From NCBI GenBank assembly GCA_964532405.1, contig CAZHIC010000032.1:1-24747 (forward strand): a stretch of 24,747 nt of DNA, read 5' to 3'. Positions 15,654 through 22,151 of the stretch are shown in pieces (positions within the stretch are counted from its first letter, which is position 1; each line of letters opens with the position of its first letter). The stretch comes from PALSA-1006 sp964532405 (GTDB lineage Bacteria; Pseudomonadota; Gammaproteobacteria; Burkholderiales; Gallionellaceae). The position numbers were made by a program, and so were the translations under genes. The notes beneath the pieces were generated by a model. That model was not told the DNA's origin and did no database searches. It saw only the letters and a program-made list of their open reading frames with translations.

Positions 15654-17417
15654 TTAGTACACCCGCGCCTTAAGCGGAAACGACTCCACCGTCAGCGGCT
15701 TCAAGCGCACGGGCTTGTAATCCAGACGCTGGCCTTCGCTGTAGAACAGCGAGTGCTTCAGCCATTTTTTGTCGTCGCGCTCGGGGAAGTCATCGCGGGC
15801 GTGGGCGCCACGGCTCTCTTCGCGCGCGGCGGCGGCGATCATGGTGGCTTGCGCCACTTCGATCAGGTTATCGAGTTCCAGCGCTTCGATACGCGCGGTG
15901 TTGAACACTTTGCTTTGATCGTTGATAACGGTACGCTTCGCGCGTTCGGCGACCTCGCGGATTTTCGTCACACCTGCCGCCAACAGATCGGGGAAACGGA
16001 ACACGCCGCAGTGCGCTTGCATGACTTCGCGCATTTTCGCCCCGACATCCGCCACGCGTTCGCCGTGCTTCTGGTTTTCCAAGCGTGCCAGCCGCGCCAA
16101 AGGGCGGTCTGCCGCATCCGCAGGTAAAGGCTTGTGATGCGGATTGAGTTTCAAATCTTCGATGATCTGGCGTCCGGCGGCGCGCCCGAACACGATCAAA
16201 TCAAGCAAGGAATTGCAGCCAAGACGGTTCGCGCCATGCACCGAAACGCACGCGCATTCGCCCACCGCGTAGAAACCCTGCACCACGTCTTCCGGCGCGG
16301 TGCGGTGGGGCGCGACGACTTGGCCGTGATAATTGGTCGGGATGCCGCCCATCATGTAGTGCGCGGTCGGCACCACGGGGATCGGCGCTTTGGCCGGATC
16401 GACGTGGGCAAATTTAAGCGAGATGTCGCGGATACCCGGCAAGCGGTGACGGATCACGTCATCGCCCAGATGATCCAACTTGAGCAGGACGTGATCGCCC
16501 TTGGGGCCGCAGCCGCGTCCTTCTTTGATCTCGGTCGCCATCGCGCGCGACACCACGTCGCGGCTGGCCAGATCCTTGGCGTTCGGCGCATAGCGCGGCA
16601 TGAAGCGTTCGCCGTCTTTGTTCACCAGATAACCGCCCTCGCCGCGCACGCCTTCGGTAATCAGTACGCCCGCACCGTACACACCGGTCGGATGGAATTG
16701 AAAAAACTCCATGTCCTCCAGCGGAATGCCCGCGCGCGCCGCCATGCCGAGGCCGTCGCCGGTGTTGATGTAGGCGTTGGTGCTGGCCGCAAAGATGCGC
16801 CCCGCGCCGCCCGTGGCAAACAGCGTGGCGCGCGCGTGCAAAATCATCACCTCACTGGTTTCGATCTCCATCGCCACCACGCCCAGCACATCGCCGTCCT
16901 CGTCGCGGATCAAATCCAGCGCCATCCACTCCACAAAAAAGTTGGTATTGGCTTTGACGTTCTGCTGATACAGCGTATGCAGCAACGCATGTCCGGTGCG
17001 GTCGGCGGCCGCACACGCTCTATCCACGGGGTTTTTACCGTAGTCCTGCATGTGTCCGCCGAACGGGCGCTGATAGATTTTCCCGTTGTCCAGACGGTCG
17101 AACGGCATACCGAAATGCTCCAGCTCGTACACCACTTCCGGCGCGGCGCGGCACATGTACTCGATGGCATCCTGATCGCCCAAGTAATCCGAACCTTTCA
17201 CCGTGTCGTACATGTGCCAGTGCCAGTTGTCTTCTTTGACGTTGCCCAAAGACGCGGCGATCCCGCCCTGCGCCGCGACCGTGTGCGAGCGCGTCGGAAA
17301 CACTTTGGACAGCACCGCCACTTTCAAACCCGCCTGTGAAAGCTGCAAGGCCGCGCGCATTCCCGCCCCGCCAGCACCGACTACAACCACATCGAACGTA
17401 CGCTTTGTTACTGACAT
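15654..17417 (-). CDS. sdhA: Succinate dehydrogenase flavoprotein subunit
   Basis: Oxidises succinate to fumarate with covalently bound FAD. The 587-residue protein (start ATG 17417, MSVTKRTFDVVVVGAG) shows the dinucleotide fold VVVVGAGGAGMRAA at 10-23, the FAD-linking H45 in SHTVAAQGG, the active-site region FHPTGVYGAG and the C-terminal CNSLLDLIVFGRAAG. The frame is open 44 codons further upstream, but that stretch is sdhD sequence read in another frame. The ATG overlaps the sdhD TAA by one base (TAATG). The length is normal for the family. Confidence 0.97.
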   Translation of the reverse strand: MSVTKRTFDVVVVGAGGAGMRAALQLSQAGLKVAVLSKVFPTRSHTVAAQGGIAASLGNVKEDNWHWHMYDTVKGSDYLGDQDAIEYMCRAAPEVVYELEHFGMPFDRLDNGKIYQRPFGGHMQDYGKNPVDRACAAADRTGHALLHTLYQQNVKANTNFFVEWMALDLIRDEDGDVLGVVAMEIETSEVMILHARATLFATGGAGRIFAASTNAYINTGDGLGMAARAGIPLEDMEFFQFHPTGVYGAGVLITEGVRGEGGYLVNKDGERFMPRYAPNAKDLASRDVVSRAMATEIKEGRGCGPKGDHVLLKLDHLGDDVIRHRLPGIRDISLKFAHVDPAKAPIPVVPTAHYMMGGIPTNYHGQVVAPHRTAPEDVVQGFYAVGECACVSVHGANRLGCNSLLDLIVFGRAAGRQIIEDLKLNPHHKPLPADAADRPLARLARLENQKHGERVADVGAKMREVMQAHCGVFRFPDLLAAGVTKIREVAERAKRTVINDQSKVFNTARIEALELDNLIEVAQATMIAAAAREESRGAHARDDFPERDDKKWLKHSLFYSEGQRLDYKPVRLKPLTVESFPLKARVY

Positions 17418-17764
17418 TAAAGCCCCCACAGAATTTGTACCGACCAGATGACATAAAGCAACAAAGCCAGAATAACCGCCACATGAATCAGCAAACGCAG
17501 GCTCGCGGGTTTGACGTAATCCATCACGATGTCGCGCACCCCGATCCACGCGTGATAGAACACACTGAGCAGGAACAGCAGGGCGAAAGATCGCATCACG
17601 TTATTGGAGAACAAGGCCGTCCACACGTCGTAATCGACCACGGATTGCAACAGCAGATAGGCCGCGACGAACAGCGTGAACAGCGCCATCACCACCGCCG
17701 TGACGCGTTGCGCCAACCAATCGCGCAAACCGTAGTGCGCCCCCGTTACGACACGATTCACCAT
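17417..17764 (-). CDS. sdhD: Succinate dehydrogenase membrane anchor subunit
   Basis: A 115-residue integral membrane protein with three hydrophobic helices, at about 16-38, 50-70 and 84-108. The quinone/heme region FYHAWIGVRDIVMDYVKP matches the SdhD family, supplying the heme-ligand histidine and the D-Y of the quinone site. The start MVNRVVTGAHYGLRDWL is chosen by family resemblance; the ATG lies within the end of sdhC (7-base overlap), and the longer upstream frame is antisense-free noise. It forms cytochrome b with SdhC. Confidence 0.93.
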   Translation of the reverse strand: MVNRVVTGAHYGLRDWLAQRVTAVVMALFTLFVAAYLLLQSVVDYDVWTALFSNNVMRSFALLFLLSVFYHAWIGVRDIVMDYVKPASLRLLIHVAVILALLLYVIWSVQILWGL

Positions 17765-18132
17765 AGCTTTGCCCCGATCAGTACGGTCAACAACAAGCTC
17801 ACGCCCATCACCCACTGACTGCTGGCGCGCGCCTGCGCCAAGCTCGAAATCAGATGCAGGTCGATAGCCAGATAGCGGATACCCGCGCAAAAGTGATGCA
17901 GAAACGCCCACAGCAAACCGAGCCACACCAGCTTACTCGATGGATGCAGCAACAACTCCATCAGTGAGGTGTAAGTCTCGATAGAACGCAGGCTGGCTTG
18001 CAAGCCCCACAACAACAAGGGCAAGGCAAGGAACAGCAGCGCGCCACTTACACGATGAAGTATGGAGACGAATCCGGCCAATGGTAGTTTGATGAGATGC
18101 AGTGCGAGATGCTTGGGACGTTTTTTGTTCAT
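17758..18132 (-). CDS. sdhC: Succinate dehydrogenase cytochrome b556 subunit
   Basis: A 124-residue membrane anchor with three helices. The signature SILHRVSGALLF near residues 23-34 is the quinone-site S/R region, and HHFCAGIRYLAIDLH near 79-93 contains the heme-ligand histidine. In many homologues the second motif reads GIRH; here it is GIRY, so the second conserved histidine is tyrosine. This is the first gene of the minus-strand TCA cluster. Its leader (18133-18197) is short before the MITE-like element begins; a TAAGAT-like -10 box (minus strand, 18160-18165) is possible, but no convincing -35 box accompanies it. Confidence 0.94.
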   Translation of the reverse strand: MNKKRPKHLALHLIKLPLAGFVSILHRVSGALLFLALPLLLWGLQASLRSIETYTSLMELLLHPSSKLVWLGLLWAFLHHFCAGIRYLAIDLHLISSLAQARASSQWVMGVSLLLTVLIGAKLW

Positions 18133-18197
18133 TGTGACCGGCTCGCAAAATGATGCGCAATCTTACACCCGCAGCATGTATTTTGCGCTAGTGCAGA

Positions 18198-18207
18198 TGC
18201 CCGTTAT
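18198..18207 (+). repeat. Direct repeat, left copy (probable target-site duplication)
   Basis: TGCCCGTTAT, immediately adjacent to the left terminal inverted repeat. It is identical to 18415-18424. Confidence 0.8.
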
Positions 18208-18414
18208 CAGGGTAAATTTGTTCTCAGAGAATAGCGTAGGGTGGGCAGACAGGTTTATCGTCTGCCCACCCGGTTTGGTATCCGCGTGGGCAGAGCGTGT
18301 GCTGTTGGGGATTTATCCCCTTACAGCCACGGCCTACCCCTTGCGGGTACAAAAGCGTGCCCACCCTACCATCATTGATTTTTATCATAAATTTCAGAGA
18401 ACAAATTTACCGTG
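18208..18414. mobile_element. MITE-like element, 207 bp, with 18-bp terminal inverted repeats
   Basis: The left end CAGGGTAAATTTGTTCTC (18208-18225) and the reverse complement of 18397-18414 agree in 17 of 18 bases. Identical 10-bp direct repeats abut both ends. Inside is a second layer: GTAGGGTGGGCA (18236-18247) is exactly complementary to 18358-18369, and a 12-bp perfect hairpin pairs 18239-18250 with 18260-18271. A further hairpin, GGGGATTTATCCCC, lies at 18307-18320. There is no open frame of note and no transposase, so it would be non-autonomous. It lies in the only long intergenic gap of the window. Confidence 0.85.
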
Positions 18415-18424
18415 TGCCCGTTAT
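18415..18424 (+). repeat. Direct repeat, right copy (probable target-site duplication)
   Basis: TGCCCGTTAT, immediately after the right terminal inverted repeat. It is identical to 18198-18207. Confidence 0.8.
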
Positions 18425-18496
18425 TTGCAATTCGCCTTGTTGACTGCACCGCATCATCAAGGTACGGTGACGCTGTACGCATAGCAGGCCTTTCCC

Positions 18497-19450
18497 GTGT
18501 TCGACTCATTCAGACAAATATTCCGCAACTGGGCCTTCCGCCGCACGGTCGAGACCGGCACGGTGGTGCTCAACCAGCGCCGCATCTACATCCTGCCGAC
18601 GCGCCAAGGCTTGGGGTTCGCTGGCGTATTGGTGCTGATGCTGCTGGGCGACATCAACTACAACCTGAGTCTAGGTTACGCGCTCACCTTCCTGCTCGCC
18701 ACTGCGGGCGGCATGAGCATGTTGTATGCCTTCCGCAACATGGCGCAGCTTGAGATCAAGGCCGGGCATGTCGAACCGGTATTCGCCGGTGAACAGGCGC
18801 GCTTCCTCTTCCACTTCAACAATCCCGGCGCGCTGGATCGCCATCAACTCCAACTGCACGACGATGCCAGACATCGCACGCTATTCGACCTGTCCGCGCA
18901 ACGCTCCACATCAATCGAGCTTGCCCTCCCTGCCACGCAGCGCGGCTGGCTGGATAGCGGACGCTTGACGCTGCACACCGAATTTCCGCTCGGCCTTTTT
19001 CATGCGTGGACGTACCTCCACTTCGATGCGCCCTGTCTGGTCTACCCCAAGCCTGCCGCACCACACCCCTTGCCCGCCATGTCTTCACAAAACGGCAATG
19101 GCAAGACAATGGTGAAGGGCGACGAAGATTTTTCCGGCCTGCGCAATTATGTGGCAGGCGATGCCTTGCCGCGCATCGCATGGAAAGCTTTGGCGCGCGA
19201 ACAAGGCTTGCAGGTCAAACAATTCTCCGCGCAACAGGGGCACGAGTTGGTGCTGGACTGGTGGCAGTTACCTGACATCGCGACCGAGCGCAAACTGGAA
19301 CTGCTGACGCGCTGGGTGCTGGATGCCGAAGCGCAGAGTTTGCATTACGGCTTGCGTTTGCCGCATGTTGAATTGCCTCCCGCACAGGGACTAGCGCATA
19401 GAGCGGAGTGTTTGCGGGTGTTGGCACTGTTTGGTCTTGAACCATCATAA
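18497..19450 (+). CDS. DUF58 domain-containing membrane-anchored protein
   Basis: A 317-residue protein starting at GTG 18497, with a weak AGCAGG about 8 bases upstream. Two hydrophobic segments (about 38-54 and 59-76) anchor it in the membrane, followed by an Ig-like region and the DUF58 signature KGDEDFSGLRNYVAGDALPRIAWKALARE near 205-233. DUF58 proteins usually act with a MoxR ATPase and a transmembrane transglutaminase; the transglutaminase follows here after 78 bases, but no MoxR gene precedes. The exact biochemical role of the family is unknown. In the DUF58-TgpA set it is thought to work on envelope protein assembly or quality. Confidence 0.88.
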   Translation: MFDSFRQIFRNWAFRRTVETGTVVLNQRRIYILPTRQGLGFAGVLVLMLLGDINYNLSLGYALTFLLATAGGMSMLYAFRNMAQLEIKAGHVEPVFAGEQARFLFHFNNPGALDRHQLQLHDDARHRTLFDLSAQRSTSIELALPATQRGWLDSGRLTLHTEFPLGLFHAWTYLHFDAPCLVYPKPAAPHPLPAMSSQNGNGKTMVKGDEDFSGLRNYVAGDALPRIAWKALAREQGLQVKQFSAQQGHELVLDWWQLPDIATERKLELLTRWVLDAEAQSLHYGLRLPHVELPPAQGLAHRAECLRVLALFGLEPS

Positions 19451-19528
19451 TGAATCACACAACCAATACTAACGAGCAACATTACCCTGTAGGAGCGGGT
19501 TGTTCTTCATCACAGCCGGTGATTTACC

Positions 19529-21592
19529 ATGAGCCTTAAGATGAAACTCTCCGCCCCGCTCATCTACGGCCTGATCGCCAGCATCCTGCTGGTCAGCGCG
19601 CCGCACGCTGACCATCTGCCGCTGTGGGTCAGCGGCGTAGGCCTGATTTTGCTGGGCTGGCGCGCTTACCTCGCCGCCAGCGGCAACGCGCTCCCCGCGC
19701 GCTGGCTGTTGCTGCCGGTCACCCTCGCCTGCGTGGGCGGCATCGCTCTCAGTTTCCATGCCCTGTTCGGGCGCGAAGTCGGCGTCACGCTGCTCATCCT
19801 GCTCGCCGCGCTCAAACTGCTGGAGCTGCGCGCGGTGCGCGATGCCACGGTGCTGATCTATCTTTCCTGTTTCATCATCATCACCAATTTTTTTTATTCG
19901 CAGAGCATGTCCACCGCGCTGTTCATGCTGTTCACTCTGTTGGTCATCATGACCACATGGATACAGATGCAGACCGGCGATCTCAATTTCAAGCCGCGCC
20001 TGCGCATCGCGGGAACCATTTTGTTGCAGGCCATCCCGCTGTCGCTGCTAATCTTCGTGCTGTTCCCGCGCGTACAGGAGCCGCTGTGGGGCTTGCCGCA
20101 GGACGCCTACGCCAGCAGCGGCTTGTCCGACACCATGTCGCCGGGCAGCATGAGCAAGTTGTCGCTGTCCGATGCCGTCGCTTTTCGCGTCGCCTACAAA
20201 GACAAGGTTCCGCCGCGCGAGCAGATGTATTGGCGCGGCATCGTGTTATGGGATTTCGACGGCCGCACTTGGACGCGCGGACGCGGCACCACCCTGCAAG
20301 CGCCACATCTGGCGGATACGACTACGCCGGTGGAGTACACCGTCACGCTGGAACCGCACAACAAACTCTGGCTGTTCGCGCTGGACATACCGGACAATGT
20401 TTCCATCCCGCATGTACTCACTTCAGATTTTCAGTTATTAAATAAAGAACCTGTGAATGCGCGCCTGCGCTACACCGTCACCTCGCAATTAAGCTATCGC
20501 GCCAATCCCGATGAAGCTCCGCAACAATTGCAGCGCGCGCTCGCCTTGCCGGCGGGATACAACCCGCGCACCCTTCAACAAGCAGCGGAATGGCGTGCGC
20601 AAAACGAAGTGAATCCCTCTCCCCAACCCTCTGGTAGAGCAACTAGCCAATCGACTAAGTCCGCAAACGGACAAGTCGCTGGTTATCCCGCAAGCGGGAG
20701 AGGGGGCAATCGATCCCTTGCGGGAATTGATGAAAATATTGTGCGCACCGCCCTCACCTACTTCAACCGCAACGGTTTCGAATACACGCTCGAACCGCCG
20801 CCGCTCGGCAGCAACAGCGTGGACGATTTCCTGTTCGAGACGCGCAAGGGATTCTGCGAATACTACGCGTCCAGCTTCGTATTTTTGATGCGTGCGGCGG
20901 GCATCCCGGCGCGGGTGGTGACAGGCTATCAGGGCGGCGAGTACAACGACCTCGGCGGCTACTACATCCTGCGCCAATCCGATGCCCACGCATGGGCGGA
21001 GGTGTGGCTGCAACAGCGCGGCTGGGTGCGTTACGACCCGACTGCCGCCATCGCCCCCGGCCGCATCCAGAACGGCCTCAGCGCCGCTCTACCCGGCAAT
21101 GCGGCGCTGCCATTCTTTGCGCGCACGCAATCACCGTTCCTGCTCAAGCTGCGCTTCAATCTGGACAGCTTCACCAATCAATGGAACCAATGGGTGCTGG
21201 GCTACAACACCGAGCGCCAATTCGCCTTCCTGACCCGCCTCGGCATGGAAGATATTACGTGGCAAAAACTGGCGATGAACATGCTCGCGGGCGTGGCAAC
21301 GCTGGTGGGAATTTTTACCCTGCTCATGCTGCGCCGCTTACGGCTACGCAGCACCGACGCGGTGCAGACGCTGTATCTCAAGTTCTGCAAGAAGCTGGCG
21401 AAGGCGGGGGTTGTGCGTGCGCCGCATGAGGGTGCGCAGAACTTCGCTGATCGCGCGGCCCAACAGCAACCGCAACATGCGGCGGCCATTGCCGACATCA
21501 CGGCGCGGTACATCGCGCTACGCTACCAAAACCAACGCGATGCGCACGCACTGCAAGCCTTTAAACATGCGGTACGCAGCTTCAAGCTATAA
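19529..21592 (+). CDS. tgpA: TgpA-like transmembrane transglutaminase (DUF3488 + transglutaminase core)
   Basis: A 687-residue protein. An N-terminal DUF3488 region with several membrane helices (about 10-180) is followed by a periplasmic transglutaminase-like domain. Its catalytic triad is visible: C443 in KGFCEYYASSF, H487 in SDAHAWAEVW and D503 in RYDPTAA. A C-terminal helix near 575-592 is followed by a DUF4129-like tail. Residues 362-398 interrupt the normal sequence between WRAQ and ENIVRTALTYFNRNGFEY; they are the in-frame translation of a palindromic repeat. The domain is otherwise full length, so the protein is probably functional. It pairs with the upstream DUF58 gene. An ATG four codons downstream of the chosen start is an alternative. 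Confidence 0.92.
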   Translation: MSLKMKLSAPLIYGLIASILLVSAPHADHLPLWVSGVGLILLGWRAYLAASGNALPARWLLLPVTLACVGGIALSFHALFGREVGVTLLILLAALKLLELRAVRDATVLIYLSCFIIITNFFYSQSMSTALFMLFTLLVIMTTWIQMQTGDLNFKPRLRIAGTILLQAIPLSLLIFVLFPRVQEPLWGLPQDAYASSGLSDTMSPGSMSKLSLSDAVAFRVAYKDKVPPREQMYWRGIVLWDFDGRTWTRGRGTTLQAPHLADTTTPVEYTVTLEPHNKLWLFALDIPDNVSIPHVLTSDFQLLNKEPVNARLRYTVTSQLSYRANPDEAPQQLQRALALPAGYNPRTLQQAAEWRAQNEVNPSPQPSGRATSQSTKSANGQVAGYPASGRGGNRSLAGIDENIVRTALTYFNRNGFEYTLEPPPLGSNSVDDFLFETRKGFCEYYASSFVFLMRAAGIPARVVTGYQGGEYNDLGGYYILRQSDAHAWAEVWLQQRGWVRYDPTAAIAPGRIQNGLSAALPGNAALPFFARTQSPFLLKLRFNLDSFTNQWNQWVLGYNTERQFAFLTRLGMEDITWQKLAMNMLAGVATLVGIFTLLMLRRLRLRSTDAVQTLYLKFCKKLAKAGVVRAPHEGAQNFADRAAQQQPQHAAAIADITARYIALRYQNQRDAHALQAFKHAVRSFKL
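20614..20706 (+). repeat. Composite palindromic repeat, copy 2, in frame inside tgpA
   Basis: The outer arms CCCTCTCCC (20615-20623) and GGGAGAGGG (20696-20704) are perfectly complementary. Within them, CCCGCAAGCGGG (20687-20698) forms a small hairpin. The nested core at 20642-20689 matches copy 1 (101-148) in 44 of 48 bases and has the hairpin GTCCG-CAAA-CGGAC. A T-A pair here replaces a C-G pair in copy 1. It is read as TSQSTKSANGQVAGYP without a stop. Confidence 0.85.
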
Positions 21593-21621
21593 TCCGCACC
21601 AGTTCAACCGACCCCAAAATC

Positions 21622-22065
21622 ATGCAAATCACCCGCCGCCTGGAGTTCGATGCCGGACACCGCATCCCCAACCACAACAGCCAATGCAAACATCTGCACG
21701 GCCATCGTTATGCCATCGAGATCACTTTATCGGGCAAAGTTATCACGGACGAAGGCGTCTCCGAACAAGGCATGGTGATGGATTTTTCGGATGTGAAACG
21801 CATCGCCAAAGAGCGCGTGGTGGATACATGGGATCATGCTTTTCTGGTGTATCGCGGCGACAAAACGGTGCTGGATTTTCTAAACACCTTGCCGGATCAC
21901 AAGACCGTCGTATTGAATGTAGTGCCGACTGCGGAGAATCTGGCGAAGGTCGCCTTCGACCTGCTGGACAGCACTTACCGCGATACATTCGGCAACGATC
22001 TGAAGCTGGAGAGGGTGCGCTTGTACGAGACGCCGAACAATTGGGCGGATCACACGGGGGCGTAA
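21622..22065 (+). CDS. queD: 6-carboxytetrahydropterin synthase (QueD/PTPS family)
   Basis: Converts dihydroneopterin triphosphate to 6-carboxytetrahydropterin, the second step of queuosine/preQ0 synthesis. In 147 residues the zinc histidines H13, H26 and H28 lie in FDAGHRIP and HLHGH, and the catalytic cysteine is C22 of NSQCKHLHGH. GMVMDFSDVKR, WDHAFL and the C-terminal ETPNNWADH are typical. The gene begins 29 bases after tgpA; this neighbourhood gives no functional link. The overlapping longer frame starting near 21411 is not a gene. Confidence 0.95.
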   Translation: MQITRRLEFDAGHRIPNHNSQCKHLHGHRYAIEITLSGKVITDEGVSEQGMVMDFSDVKRIAKERVVDTWDHAFLVYRGDKTVLDFLNTLPDHKTVVLNVVPTAENLAKVAFDLLDSTYRDTFGNDLKLERVRLYETPNNWADHTGA

Positions 22066-22151
22066 GACCCGTCCCCTTGCCTAGTGTGACGGCATCCCCC
22101 GCTCACGCAAACTGCGCGGTGAATCATGCCACGCGGAGGTGCGATGCGGAG

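Larger units (their letters stand above)
18133..18496. other. Divergent intergenic region sdhC / DUF58
   Basis: This 364-bp stretch contains no gene. It holds the short sdhC leader (18133-18197), the 10-bp direct repeats and 207-bp MITE-like element (18198-18424), and the leader of the DUF58 gene. The promoters of both divergent units must lie here, so the element either sits between them or contributes to them. Confidence 0.8.

Noticed and set aside
16134..17339. Plus-strand open frame of 401 codons antisense to sdhA
   Set aside because: It is a mirror of the conserved flavoprotein sequence with no recognisable domain.
19489..19502. TGTAGGAGCGGGTT between DUF58 and tgpA, resembling one arm of a REP sequence
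   Set aside because: No complementary arm follows; a single half-match of this length is not enough for a repeat call.
22066..22151. Possible terminator between the convergent queD and GGDEF-EAL genes
   Set aside because: Only an imperfect, bulged GC hairpin around CGCGGTG/CACGCG is visible and no T-tract follows on either strand.
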